This document shows, one piece after another, positions 1-8,490 of a stretch of DNA of 64,000 nucleotides. Origin of the DNA: Maricaulis sp048268525 (lineage in GTDB: Bacteria; Pseudomonadota; Alphaproteobacteria; Caulobacterales; Maricaulaceae); the NCBI RefSeq assembly GCF_048268525.1, contig NZ_JBLWVH010000002.1:1-64000 (forward strand). The letters run 5' to 3'. Below the pieces are notes generated by a model. It did not search any database and was not told where the DNA came from. It saw only the letters and a program-made list of their open reading frames with translations. Position 1 is the stretch's first letter, and each line of letters begins with the position of its first letter. A program made the translations under genes and the position numbers.

Positions 1-2074
1 AGCGCTTGTTGAACAGCTCCAGCCGGATCGGGTCGAGCGCGGTATCGCCGCCGGTCTCGACCGCCGCTGCGGCGCGTTGTAGCGACAAGGTCCCGTCCGG
101 AAGACGGGTTGCGGTCCATCCGGCATCGACGACGATGGTCGCGTTGGGGTCCATGACCAGCGCCGGTCCGGACGCTGCGCTGCCCGCGCCCATCGCATCC
201 AGCATGCGGACCGGCACGTCCTGCCAGTCGCCGCCATCATAGAGGCGGGCCGTGGCAGCCGCCGACCGGGTGTCGCCGGAACCCTGCGGCATGTCGATGG
301 TCCAGTCGCCGGAGCCAGGCGGGGCGCATTCGGCCTCGGCCGTCACTGACTCAATCACCAGCCCGCCCTCCGGCACAAAGCCGAACAGGCGTTCATGAGC
401 GGCGATGAAGTCGGCTGTCATCAAGGCCGCCGGTGCCTCGGCGACCGGGATGGAGGTGTCCGATCCGGCCACTTTCAGGCGCCACTCCCGCGACACGCGG
501 ACGCCGTCACCGGGCAGGCCCTGCGCCGCAAGCGCTTCGCGCGCCTCGTCTGACAGGCGTTCGGCGATGGCGTTGGCAGTATCGAACGCCTCGGCGAAAT
601 CGGCCTCGACGGCGGCCATGCGGGTCTCACGGATATCGGCCAGGCCGATGCCGAGCGCCGAGAGCAGGCCGCCATAGGGATGGATCAGTACCGTCTTCAT
701 GCCCAGCGCATCGGCGACCCGGCAGGCGTGCTGGGCACCGGCGCCGCCAAAGGCGGCGAGCGCATAGCCGGACGGATTGACGCCCTGGCCGATGGAAATC
801 TGCTTGATCGCCTGGGCCATGCTTTCCACAGCAACAGCAAGGAAGCCCTCAGCAGCGGCTTCAGGTGTGTCCAGTCCCATCGCGTCTGCCAGCTCGCCGA
901 GGGCGGCACGTGAGGCTTCGACATCGAGCGGCTGGTCGGAGGTGGGGCCGAAGACATGCGGGAACCAGCCCGGCTGGACCCGGCCGAGCACGATATTGGC
1001 ATCGGTCACGGCGGCCGGTCCACCGCGGCCATAGCCGGCGGGACCCGGCATGGCGCCGGCACTGTCCGGCCCGACCCGGGCCCGTTCGCCGTCAAAGGTG
1101 AGGATGGAGCCGCCGCCCGCTGCCACCGTGTGGACCGCCATCATCGGTGCGCGCAGGCGATGACCGGCGACCAGCGTCTCCTGGACCCGGTCGTAGGTGT
1201 CGCCATCATAGCGTGAGACATCGGTCGAGGTGCCGCCCATGTCGAAACCGATGACCCGTGCATGGCCGGCCTGCTTCGCCGTCTTGGCCATGCCGACCAC
1301 GCCGCCGGCGGGACCTGACAGGACCGCGTCACGGGCATGGAAGGCGCCAGCCGGAGCCAGGCCGCCGGAGGATTGCATGAAGAAGAGCGGCGTCCCGTCC
1401 AGTCCGCGGTCAACCCGGTCGACATAATCGCGCAGCACCGGCGTCAGATAGGCGTCGAGCACGGTGGTCGAGGCGCGCGGCACGATCTTGACCAGCGGCG
1501 AGGCGATGGAGGAGCGGATCACGGTGGCAAAGCCGGCCTCGCGGGCGAGGGCTTCCAGGCGCGCTTCGTGGACGGCATTGCCATAGGCATGCATCAGCGC
1601 GATGGCGACCGTGGTCAGCCCGTCGGCCCTGGCCGCGGCGAGCGCGCGGCGTGCGGCCACTTCGTCCAGCGCTTCAAGGACCGCACCGTCCGCGTCCAGG
1701 CGTTCATCGATCTCTACCACCCGGTCGTAGAGCGGGCGCGGGCGTTTGAGATCGAGGGCGAAAATGTCGGGCCGGGTCTGGTCGCCGATGACCAGCAGGT
1801 CGGCAAAGCCACGGGTGACCAGGAAGAGTGTCGGTGCGCCCTTGCGTTCCAGCAGGGCATTGGTGGCAACCGTTGTGCCCATCTTGACCGCACTCACCGG
1901 CGCGCCGGCCGACAGGCGACGCACGCCCTCGGTCGCCGCATCGGGATAGTCCGGGCTTTCGGAGAGAAGTTTGAGCGGATGCAGGCGACCGTCTGGCGCG
2001 CGGCCGATCACATCGGTGAAGGTGCCGCCCCGGTCGATCCAGAATTCCCACGCCTGAGGTGTGCGCTCGCTCAT
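1..2074 (-). CDS. 5-oxoprolinase (ATP-hydrolysing), HyuA/HyuB-type, 3' end outside window
   Basis: Hydrolyses 5-oxo-L-proline to glutamate with ATP, part of glutathione and pyroglutamate salvage in the cytoplasm. The frame is open from an ATG at 2074 to the left window edge (691 codons seen) and so lacks its stop. Residues 14-22 read DRGGTFTDV, the OplAH N-terminal ATPase motif; GTTVATNAL follows at 66-74 and DMGGTSTDV near 277. Just before the edge the protein reads RLELFNKR, which resembles the start of a HyuB (hydantoinase B) domain, so this is probably the fused form of about 1,200 residues rather than a separate HyuA. It is transcribed away from the TerB/J gene, leaving about 150 bases for divergent promoters. 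The family is clear; substrate (oxoproline rather than hydantoin) is inferred from the DRGGTFTD motif. Confidence 0.88.
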   Translation of the reverse strand, partial: MSERTPQAWEFWIDRGGTFTDVIGRAPDGRLHPLKLLSESPDYPDAATEGVRRLSAGAPVSAVKMGTTVATNALLERKGAPTLFLVTRGFADLLVIGDQTRPDIFALDLKRPRPLYDRVVEIDERLDADGAVLEALDEVAARRALAAARADGLTTVAIALMHAYGNAVHEARLEALAREAGFATVIRSSIASPLVKIVPRASTTVLDAYLTPVLRDYVDRVDRGLDGTPLFFMQSSGGLAPAGAFHARDAVLSGPAGGVVGMAKTAKQAGHARVIGFDMGGTSTDVSRYDGDTYDRVQETLVAGHRLRAPMMAVHTVAAGGGSILTFDGERARVGPDSAGAMPGPAGYGRGGPAAVTDANIVLGRVQPGWFPHVFGPTSDQPLDVEASRAALGELADAMGLDTPEAAAEGFLAVAVESMAQAIKQISIGQGVNPSGYALAAFGGAGAQHACRVADALGMKTVLIHPYGGLLSALGIGLADIRETRMAAVEADFAEAFDTANAIAERLSDEAREALAAQGLPGDGVRVSREWRLKVAGSDTSIPVAEAPAALMTADFIAAHERLFGFVPEGGLVIESVTAEAECAPPGSGDWTIDMPQGSGDTRSAAATARLYDGGDWQDVPVRMLDAMGAGSAASGPALVMDPNATIVVDAGWTATRLPDGTLSLQRAAAAVETGGDTALDPIRLELFNKR

Positions 2075-2225
2075 GTGTGTACCCCGAATTTCGTCGCTGC
2101 GGAGGTTAAGCATGGCATGGCGGGGTGCAACCGGATTAAGCTGACAGCGAACTGTTCAAGACCGGCCCGACCCACTCGCGCTTTGGCTGCGCGCTTCCTA
2201 CATGGGCGACCGGAGGGTGACGCGT

Positions 2226-2927
2226 ATGGGATTCTGGCGAAATCTGGCCGACCGTATCAGCGGTCGCGATTGCTTCCTGGAATGTGATGGCTGTGACGAG
2301 CGCGCGGCCACGCACCAGGTCAATGATGCCGATTTCGCCATGGCCCTGATCGGGCTGGGCGCCAAGATGGCCAAGGCCGACGGCGTTGTCTCACGCAGCG
2401 AGATCCGAGCCTTCTACGAAGTGTTCAGACCGCCACCGGAAGGCCGCGACGCGCTTGACCGGGCTTTCGAGCTGGCGATGCAGACCACGCTCGGTTTTGA
2501 CGGCTATGCCCGTCGCCTTGCCCGCCGTTTCCGGTGCTATCCGGCGATTCTCGAGGATGTACTGGACGGCCTTTTCCACGTTGCCAAGGCCGACGGGACG
2601 ATCACGCCGGACGAGATGGATTACCTGCAACGCGTCGCCGACATTTTCGGTTTCTCTGAAACCGAGTTTCGCCGCATCCTGGCGGGACATGTCGAGCCGG
2701 ATGACAAGGATCCCTATGTGATCCTGGGTATCGAGGCGGGAATCTCCGATCTCGACCTGCGCAAGGCTTATCGCCGGATTGCCTCGCAGAATCACCCGGA
2801 CCGGCTGATTGCACGCGGGGCGCCGCTTGAGATCCAGCGATTGGCGGACGAGAAAATGGCTGCGATCAACGCGGCTTACGGTGAAATCCTGTCGCAACGA
2901 GGATTGGTCGCACCCCTCGCCAATTGA
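2226..2927 (+). CDS. TerB-like/J-domain protein (DjlA-like co-chaperone)
   Basis: A 233-residue soluble protein. Residues about 35-150 form a helical TerB-like domain with two repeats containing KADGVVSRSEI and KADGTITPDEM, the acidic metal-binding type signature. Residues about 165-225 form a J domain with the HPD motif at 190-192, which in the family stimulates the ATPase of DnaK. E. coli DjlA has the same domain order but adds an N-terminal membrane helix, absent here. I chose the ATG at 2226 because GGAGGGTGA lies just upstream; an in-frame ATG at 2202 has no such site. It is followed by a small membrane protein gene in the same direction. The client and the Hsp70 partner cannot be read from sequence. 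Confidence 0.85.
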   Translation: MGFWRNLADRISGRDCFLECDGCDERAATHQVNDADFAMALIGLGAKMAKADGVVSRSEIRAFYEVFRPPPEGRDALDRAFELAMQTTLGFDGYARRLARRFRCYPAILEDVLDGLFHVAKADGTITPDEMDYLQRVADIFGFSETEFRRILAGHVEPDDKDPYVILGIEAGISDLDLRKAYRRIASQNHPDRLIARGAPLEIQRLADEKMAAINAAYGEILSQRGLVAPLAN

Positions 2928-2985
2928 CCTTTGGAGCATTGATGCCAACATAAGGTTCAGCGGGGGCGAAGACGGAAAGAGGTTC

Positions 2986-3315
2986 ATGACGGACGCTCGA
3001 CATACATTCGCATCAGGTTTCTCCGGACGCGCCAGCCGGGTGGTGCGCGACATTCTCGCGGCCCTCATTGCGCTTGCCGTGGTCGGACTTGTGATCTTCC
3101 TTGCCGCCATGCTGACGGCGGCCTTCCTTGTGGTGGCCGGTATCGCCGTACTCGCTGCAGCCGGGTTCTGGGTCTGGCGCAAATTGCGCGGCGGACGGAT
3201 GTCCGCGGGCGGGACGGAGACGAAGGACCGGACATCCGGGCCGGAAATCCTGGTCGCGACACGTGGCCCCGAAGGCTGGACGGTTGACGGTGTGGGGCCA
3301 TCCTCCTCGCGTTGA
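2986..3315 (+). CDS. small two-helix membrane protein, unknown function
   Basis: A 109-residue protein starting at the ATG at 2986 behind the purine-rich GAAAGAGG. Residues about 20-62 are almost wholly hydrophobic (valine, alanine, leucine runs) and should form two membrane helices with a tight turn; the C-terminal 45 residues are polar and include a RKLRGGR basic patch that would face the cytoplasm by the positive-inside rule. It follows the J-domain gene by 58 bases and could share its transcript. I do not recognise a family. Codon use and GC content match the neighbours, which supports a real gene. Confidence 0.65.
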   Translation: MTDARHTFASGFSGRASRVVRDILAALIALAVVGLVIFLAAMLTAAFLVVAGIAVLAAAGFWVWRKLRGGRMSAGGTETKDRTSGPEILVATRGPEGWTVDGVGPSSSR

Positions 3316-3408
3316 TCCAATTGCACGCATGCACAAGATTGTGATTGGGCGTCCCGGCGGCTGCGTCTAGGCTCGCCCGATGCTCAACCCATTGCCTGAC
3401 CTGTTCCC

Positions 3409-4644
3409 ATGATCCGTGCCTTTCTGTTTCTCATTGGCATCACCCTGCCGATGATGCTTGTCGGCTGTGTGTCGATGGTCCTGCCGCGCGTGGCGGCGGA
3501 GAATTCCGGTCCGCCTGCGACCCCCGCTATCGAGACGGACGGCCTGACCCGGTCCGGCTGGGAGGAGGGGCGTCCCGAATTGCTCGCCCGGTTTGAAGCC
3601 GAGGTCTATGGCGCCTGGCCCGGCGATGAGCCGGCACAGGTGACGGATCGACGCGTGGTCGATGCCTCGGCCTTCGGCGGACGTGGACGACTGGAAGAAT
3701 GGCGTGTCGATCTCGGACCGATGGACACGCATCTCGTTGTGCTGATGCCCGCGGGCGCCACCGAGCCATTGCCGGTGGTCATCATGCAGACCTTCTGCGG
3801 GACGCGGACCGCTTTCGGCGGCGCTTTCGACCTGTCGCCGCCGCTCAATCCGTCGGCCCGTGAATGCGGCCAGTCCGCCGGGCTGGAAAGCGCGCTGATG
3901 ACATCGATCTTCGGTCGCCATATCGCCGAGCCGCCGATGGAAGACATCCTCGATCGCGGCTATGCGCTGGCTTTCATGCATCCGGGCGATATCGTGCCGG
4001 ACAATCCGGCCGGCGCGCGGCCGGCGCTGGACGCGTTGATGGAGGGCCGCGAGAGCGGTGCCATCATCGCCTGGGCCTGGGGTTATGCCCGCGCCATCGA
4101 TGCCTTGGAGAGCGATCCGCGCTTTGATGCCGACCGGATGGCGGTGTGGGGGCATTCGCGCAATGCCAAGTCGGCGCTCATCGCCGCGGCCTTCGATCCG
4201 CGCATCGATCTGGTCCTGGCCCATCAGGCTGGAACGGGTGGCACGACGCTGACCCGCAGCTTTGCCGGTGAGAGCGTTGCCCAGATCACCGGGACCTATC
4301 CCTATTGGTTCAACGAGCGCTATGCGTCCTACGCTGACCGTGAAGCGGACATTCCGCTCGACCAGCATCAGCTGATTGCCCTGATGGCGCCGCGCCCCTT
4401 GCTGATAGGGGGCGGTTGGCGGGATGCCTGGTCCGATCCGCAGGGCAGTTATCGCGCCGCCTTGGGCGCCAATCCGGTCTACGCGCTCTACGGGTCCGAG
4501 GGTTTGCGTCAGCCCGATCTGGGCGCCTTTGATCCGGAAGCCGATATCGCCGTCTTCATGCGGCGCGGCCTGCACGGCGTCCAGCCGTCCGACTGGGCCG
4601 CCTTCCTGGAATTCCTGGACGCGCATTTCCACCATTCGCAATAA
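3409..4644 (+). CDS. lipoprotein alpha/beta hydrolase, CE15 (glucuronoyl esterase)-like
   Basis: A 411-residue predicted lipoprotein: the signal sequence ends in LVGC with Cys20 as the lipid-modified residue. The core is an alpha/beta hydrolase. GHSRNAKSA at 248-256 places the nucleophile at Ser250 and resembles the GxSRxGK elbow of CE15 glucuronoyl esterases, which split lignin-glucuronoxylan ester links. His389 (in GLHGVQPSDW) is the likely catalytic histidine. The Ala in NAK, where CE15 usually has Gly, and the absence of a xylan-use neighbourhood mean the substrate is uncertain. The acid residue was not assigned. A membrane-anchored esterase acting in the periplasm or at the cell surface is the safest reading. 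Confidence 0.75.
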   Translation: MIRAFLFLIGITLPMMLVGCVSMVLPRVAAENSGPPATPAIETDGLTRSGWEEGRPELLARFEAEVYGAWPGDEPAQVTDRRVVDASAFGGRGRLEEWRVDLGPMDTHLVVLMPAGATEPLPVVIMQTFCGTRTAFGGAFDLSPPLNPSARECGQSAGLESALMTSIFGRHIAEPPMEDILDRGYALAFMHPGDIVPDNPAGARPALDALMEGRESGAIIAWAWGYARAIDALESDPRFDADRMAVWGHSRNAKSALIAAAFDPRIDLVLAHQAGTGGTTLTRSFAGESVAQITGTYPYWFNERYASYADREADIPLDQHQLIALMAPRPLLIGGGWRDAWSDPQGSYRAALGANPVYALYGSEGLRQPDLGAFDPEADIAVFMRRGLHGVQPSDWAAFLEFLDAHFHHSQ

Positions 4645-4683
4645 GCGCTTGCGGGCGATGCGTGGCGAGTCCATGAGTGACCC

Positions 4684-5598
4684 ATGCGTCTCAAGGATTT
4701 CCTTCTTCTCGTCGCGGTCTGCGTCGTCTGGGGCTTCAATTTCGTGGTCGCGAAATTTGCCGTGACCGGCGCACCCGGCTGGGTGCCCGGCTTTGACGGT
4801 GTGCCGCCGATCTTCTTTGCCTTCTTGCGTTTTGCCCTGCTCTACGCCTTCCTCGCCCCCTGGCTGCGGCCGCGCCCGACCGACATGAAGACCATGATCG
4901 GCGTCGCCCTGTGCATGGGCGCGCTGCAATACGCGCTGATGTTCCTGGGCATGCGCTGGGCGACACCGTCCGGCATGGCGATCGCGGTGCAGATGGGCGT
5001 CCCGTTCGCGACCATCCTGTCGGTTGTGTTCCTGAAGGAAAGGGTCGGCCTGCCGCGGATTGCCGGCATGACGCTGGCTTTTGGCGGAGTGATGCTGGTG
5101 ATCATGAACCCCGCCGCGATGGACATGTCGATCGGCATGTTGCTGGGCGTGGGTGCGGCCTTCGTGGCGGCGCTGGGGATGATCCTGGTCAAGCGTCTGC
5201 CGATGGATTCAATTCGCATGCAGGCGTGGATCGGTCTGCTGTCCTGGCCGCCGCTCCTGTTGCTGTCGCTGACTTTCGAGCAGGGGCAGCTCGGCTCGGT
5301 GGTCTCGGGCGGGTGGGCGTTTGGCGTGGCGCTTCTGATCACGGTGGTGCTGGTCAACATCTTCGGCCACGGCGTATTCTACAATCTGCTGCAGCGATAT
5401 GACGCGACCCTGATCGCGCCGATCACCCTGCTGGCGCCCTTGGTCGGGGTGGTGTCGGGCATCCTGCTGATGGGCGATCCGATGGGGTGGCGCCTGCTCG
5501 TCGGCGGTGGTCTGACTCTGGCGGGTGTCGGCATCATCGCCCTGCGCCAGAACCGAAAACTGCCAGCTGCCGCGCTGGCGCGGGAGAAGACTCTTTGA
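4684..5598 (+). CDS. EamA/DMT-family permease
   Basis: A 304-residue inner-membrane protein with about ten hydrophobic segments arranged as two EamA repeats (roughly 8-140 and 150-295). The start LLVAVCVVWGFNFV and the internal FLKERVGLPRIAGM and LMGDPMGWR motifs are typical of the drug/metabolite transporter family, which exports amino acids, purines or small metabolites. The substrate cannot be told from sequence. Its TGA overlaps the TTG start of the following amidase gene, so the two are probably translationally coupled. Confidence 0.88.
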   Translation: MRLKDFLLLVAVCVVWGFNFVVAKFAVTGAPGWVPGFDGVPPIFFAFLRFALLYAFLAPWLRPRPTDMKTMIGVALCMGALQYALMFLGMRWATPSGMAIAVQMGVPFATILSVVFLKERVGLPRIAGMTLAFGGVMLVIMNPAAMDMSIGMLLGVGAAFVAALGMILVKRLPMDSIRMQAWIGLLSWPPLLLLSLTFEQGQLGSVVSGGWAFGVALLITVVLVNIFGHGVFYNLLQRYDATLIAPITLLAPLVGVVSGILLMGDPMGWRLLVGGGLTLAGVGIIALRQNRKLPAAALAREKTL

Positions 5599-6269
5599 CG
5601 CCTGACGTGATTGCGACGCCATCGCCCAATTTCAATGATCGCAAACGGCCGATCAGCCTGATCCTGCTGCACTACACGGGGATGGAAAGCGGCGCTGCGG
5701 CGATCGCCCGCCTGTGTGACCGCGAGGCCCAGGTCAGCGCCCATTATGTTGTCGAGGAGAATGGCCGGATCCTGCAGCTGGTGGGCGACGACAAGCGCGC
5801 CTGGCATGCCGGCATTGCCAGCTGGCAGGGCGAGAGCGATATCAATTCTGCCTCCATTGGCATTGAGATCGTCAATGGCGGCCATGATTTTGGACTGCCC
5901 GCCTATCCGGCGGTCCAGATCGAGAGTGTGACCGCCTTGGTGGGCGATCTGATGGCGCGGCATGGGGTCACCGCAGACCGGGTGATCGGGCATTCCGACG
6001 TCGCGCCGGGCCGCAAGCAGGACCCCGGCGAGCACTTCCCGTGGGCTATTATGGCCGAGGCCGGATGTGCCCTGCATCGCCCCGAGGCATCTGACCTTGA
6101 TAGCGATGCCCGCGATGGTCTGGCGCGGATCGGCTATTCGTTGGAGGCGGGCGTTGAAGCCGTGGTCGAGGCGTTCCAGCGCCGCTGGCGACCGAGGCGC
6201 TGTGACGGTGTTCTCGACGACGAGACGCGTGGCCTGATAACCGCCGTCGCGGCGTTCGCCAGCCGCTGA
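5595..6269 (+). CDS. N-acetylmuramoyl-L-alanine amidase (AmpD/AmiD type)
   Basis: A 224-residue zinc amidase that would cut the bond between N-acetylmuramic acid and L-alanine in peptidoglycan or its fragments. The Amidase_2 domain covers about 1-150; the probable zinc ligands are His26 (LLHYTG), His133 (GHSD) and Asp143 (KQDPG). The C-terminal part (about 155-220) resembles a peptidoglycan-binding helical domain with LDDETRGLI. I chose the TTG at 5595: GGGAGAAGA lies six bases upstream and it overlaps the previous stop as TTGA; GTG at 5607 is the alternative. No signal peptide is visible, which favours cytoplasmic recycling (AmpD role) over periplasmic turnover. It sits immediately before rnpB. 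Confidence 0.87.
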   Translation: MTPDVIATPSPNFNDRKRPISLILLHYTGMESGAAAIARLCDREAQVSAHYVVEENGRILQLVGDDKRAWHAGIASWQGESDINSASIGIEIVNGGHDFGLPAYPAVQIESVTALVGDLMARHGVTADRVIGHSDVAPGRKQDPGEHFPWAIMAEAGCALHRPEASDLDSDARDGLARIGYSLEAGVEAVVEAFQRRWRPRRCDGVLDDETRGLITAVAAFASR

Positions 6270-6318
6270 CCGGTGCGTGACGCTTGACGCTCCGCCCCGT
6301 CTGGACGATCTAGATCGC

Positions 6319-6707
6319 GATCAGGTGGCTGGGCGGTCGCGGCAACTGGGCCGGAAACGGTGTTGTCGAGGAAAGTCCGGGCTCCACGGAGGCAAGGTGC
6401 CGGATAGCGTCCGGCGGGGGTGACCCCAGGGAAAGCGCAGCAGAGAACAGACCGCCGGGCCTTCGGGTCAGGCAAGGGTGAAACGGTGCGGTAAGAGCGC
6501 ACCGCCCCGACCGCAAGGAAGGGGGCTAGGCAAGCCCCACCTGGAGCAAGACCGAATAGGGACAGACCGCAGCCTCGGCTGCACGTGCGCCTCCGCATGC
6601 TGTCCGGGTAGGTCGCACCAGGTCGTGCGCAAGCACGATCGCAGATGAATGACCGTCGTCCCGGATCTGATCCGGGGGACAAGACCCGGCTTACAGGCCG
6701 CCTGATC
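6319..6707 (+). ncRNA. rnpB: RNase P RNA, bacterial type A
   Basis: The catalytic RNA of RNase P, which matures tRNA 5' ends. The conserved core GAGGAAAGTCCGGGCTCCAC begins near 6369, the AGGGTGAAACGGTGCGGTAAGAGC-like region is near 6475-6505, and the 3' conserved GGGGGACAAGACCCGGCTTACAGG region is at 6674-6696. The ends are set by helix P1: GATCAGGTGGC at 6319-6329 pairs with GCCGCCTGATC at 6697-6707 over 11 pairs with one G-U. The gene is about 389 bases, normal for alphaproteobacteria. A GC hairpin (6741-6758) follows, but the T-run at 6781 is too far for a convincing terminator call. Confidence 0.96.
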
Positions 6708-6821
6708 ACTTATTCCCCAATGGAACAGACGATACGGGTCCCGGCTTTGCGGAGCCGGTCGACCGGTTGCTTCGTGCCTCTTTTTCCGGATTGGCACAAA
6801 TCCACACTTTTCGGGATCTCG

Positions 6822-6846
6822 TGGGATTCCATGGGCGTGGCTGGGG
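6822..6846 (+). promoter_or_regulatory. three MraZ-type TGGGN boxes, 10-base period (forward array)
   Basis: TGGGA (6822-6826), TGGGC (6832-6836) and TGGGG (6842-6846) are spaced by exactly five bases. MraZ is known in E. coli to bind TGGGN direct repeats with five-base spacers upstream of its own operon. The array lies about 180 bases before the mraZ start. A GANTC site (GATTC, 6825-6829) overlaps the first box. Confidence 0.68.
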
Positions 6847-6955
6847 TCTGCCTGTGGATATTAACTTAATGTTCCGCGTCTGTTCTTCGGTTTTGCATAT
6901 TTGAATACTTCGATTGGCCTGTTAATCCATGAAAAACGGCCTTCTCGTCATTGTT

Positions 6956-6980
6956 TCCCATTTGGTCCCATGTTATCCCA
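6956..6980 (-). promoter_or_regulatory. three MraZ-type TGGGA boxes, 10-base period (reverse array)
   Basis: On the plus strand TCCCA occurs at 6956-6960, 6966-6970 and 6976-6980, so the minus strand carries three TGGGA boxes with exact five-base spacers. This second array is about 50 bases from the mraZ start and opposed in direction to the one at 6822-6846. The regular 10-base phase matches the known MraZ operator geometry. Confidence 0.7.
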
Positions 6981-6983
6981 TCA

Positions 6984-6991
6984 TTAACCAT
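6984..6991 (+). promoter_or_regulatory. possible CtrA short site TTAACCAT
   Basis: TTAACCAT matches the short form of the CtrA recognition sequence described in Caulobacter. It lies directly after the reverse MraZ array and 36 bases before the mraZ start. An eight-base match in an AT-rich leader is weak evidence alone. Confidence 0.3.
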
Positions 6992-7027
6992 GCGGGGTGA
7001 GTTGCAGGGTTGGGGAGCCAGCAAAGC

Positions 7028-7486
7028 GTGTTTCTGTCCACCACCATTAACGGCGTCGACGCCAAGGGACGGGTTTCCGTTCCGGCCGATTTCCGTGCCG
7101 TGGTGCGGGGCGGTCCGTTTGACGGCATCATTGTCTGGCCGTCCTTTGATGGTCCCTATCTGGAAGGCGGCGGGCAGGCCCTGCTCGAGCGCTACCAGGC
7201 GCTGATCGAGGAAATGGACCCCTATGATGATGCGCGCGTCGCGTTCGAGCGCGCCATCTTCGGGGCCGCCCGTCCACTCGCCTTTGACGCCAATGGCCGT
7301 GTCACCCTGCCCAAGGACTTCGCCGAGCATGCCGGCCTTGATGCCAAGGCGACCTTTGTCGGTCTTGGCTCTCGTTTCGAGATCTGGTCGCCGGAGCGGT
7401 TTGAAGAGCACAAGTCCAATGCCCAGACCTTCGCCCGTGACAACAAGCGCGCGCTGAAACTGCCGACGCGACCGGGAGGCGTGTGA
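7028..7486 (+). CDS. mraZ: transcriptional regulator MraZ
   Basis: A 152-residue DNA-binding protein that in E. coli represses the dcw operon it heads. Two AbrB-like swapped-hairpin repeats are visible: VDAKGRVSVPADFR at 10-23 and DANGRVTLPKDF from 87. I chose the GTG at 7028 because it gives the family-typical start MFLSTTINGVDAKGR, with GGGGAG ten bases upstream; an in-frame TTG at 7010 would add six residues not typical of the family. Its stop overlaps the ATG of rsmH (TGATG). Two TGGGN arrays and a possible CtrA site lie upstream, consistent with autoregulation. Confidence 0.93.
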   Translation: MFLSTTINGVDAKGRVSVPADFRAVVRGGPFDGIIVWPSFDGPYLEGGGQALLERYQALIEEMDPYDDARVAFERAIFGAARPLAFDANGRVTLPKDFAEHAGLDAKATFVGLGSRFEIWSPERFEEHKSNAQTFARDNKRALKLPTRPGGV

Positions 7487-8490
7487 TGAGTGTCGCTCCA
7501 CACATTCCGGTGATGCTGGATGAGGTCCTGCACGCGCTCGAGCCGCGCGGTGGGGCCTTGTATATTGACGGGACTTTTGGCGCCGGCGGTTATTCGCGCG
7601 GCATTCTCTCGGCCGCCGATTGCAAGCTGATCGGCATTGATCGCGACCCGGCCGTCCAGTCCACCGCGACCCAGCTGGTCCAGGCATCCGGAGGCCGTTT
7701 TGCCTTCGCTGAAGCGCCGTTCTCGGCGATGGGCGAGGTCCTGGCCTCTCGCGGCATCGACCAGGTTGACGGCATTGTCCTGGATATCGGTGTGTCCTCG
7801 ATGCAGATCGACCAGGCCGAGCGTGGTTTCTCCTTCATGCGCAAGGGTCCGCTGGACATGCGCATGGCGGCGACGGGGCCGACCGCCGCCGATGCGGTCA
7901 ACCGTCTGAAGGAGGCCGAGCTCGCTGACATATTTTATGTGTACGGCGAGGAGCGCCGCTCGCGGCGGATCGCGAAATTTATCTGCACCGCCCGCGCCGA
8001 GGCAAAAATCGAGACGACGGATCGGCTCGCTGAAATCGTCACGCGCGCAACTGGCGGAAAACATTCGAAAATTCATCCGGCGACGAAAGTCTTCCAGGCA
8101 CTGCGCATTTTCGTCAATGACGAGCTGGGCGAACTGGCCCGGGCGCTGGAAGCGTCGGAGCGTCTGTTGGCGCCGCTGGGGCGGCTTGTCGTGGTTACCT
8201 TCCATTCACTGGAAGACCGCATGGTCAAGACCTTCCTGCGAAGCCGTGCCGGTCTCGCAGGGGGTGGCGGCTCGCGCTACGAGCCTGCGGTCGAAGCCGG
8301 TCCTGCGCCGAGCTTTTCATTGCTGACCCGCCGCGCCGTATCGGCCAGCGATGAGGAGGCCGCAGAAAATCCCCGTGCCCGCTCAGCCAAGCTGCGCGCC
8401 GCCATCAGAAACGAAGCGCCGGCCTGGTCCGACAGCCCGTCGCTTCACACGAGTATTGTTCCGCTTGCCCGTCTGGAGGCCGCGCTATGA
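7486..8490 (+). CDS. rsmH: 16S rRNA (cytosine1402-N4)-methyltransferase RsmH
   Basis: A 334-residue AdoMet-dependent enzyme that methylates N4 of C1402 in the ribosomal P site; long called MraW. The start HIPVMLDEVLHAL and the AdoMet loop DGTFGAGGY at 28-36 are diagnostic, as are DGIVLDIGVSSMQID and the KTFQALRIFVNDELGEL-type block (here KVFQALRIFVNDEL). The ATG at 7486 overlaps the mraZ stop by one base and has GGGAGG upstream; a GTG one codon earlier is less likely. Length fits the family. It overlaps ftsL by four bases (ATGA). Confidence 0.96.
   Translation: MSVAPHIPVMLDEVLHALEPRGGALYIDGTFGAGGYSRGILSAADCKLIGIDRDPAVQSTATQLVQASGGRFAFAEAPFSAMGEVLASRGIDQVDGIVLDIGVSSMQIDQAERGFSFMRKGPLDMRMAATGPTAADAVNRLKEAELADIFYVYGEERRSRRIAKFICTARAEAKIETTDRLAEIVTRATGGKHSKIHPATKVFQALRIFVNDELGELARALEASERLLAPLGRLVVVTFHSLEDRMVKTFLRSRAGLAGGGGSRYEPAVEAGPAPSFSLLTRRAVSASDEEAAENPRARSAKLRAAIRNEAPAWSDSPSLHTSIVPLARLEAAL

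Noticed and set aside
3367..4929. 520-codon open frame on the minus strand opposite the CE15-like lipoprotein and EamA genes
   Set aside because: Open antisense frames are expected at this GC; the plus-strand genes have motifs, signal peptide and ribosome sites, the antisense has none.
6741..6785. Hairpin CCGGCT/AGCCGG with a T-run at 6781 as rnpB terminator
   Set aside because: The T-run is more than 20 bases from the stem, too far for an intrinsic terminator.
6853..6861. TGTGGATAT, one mismatch from a DnaA box, in the mraZ leader
   Set aside because: A single near-match without further boxes or AT-rich unwinding element; no sign of an origin.
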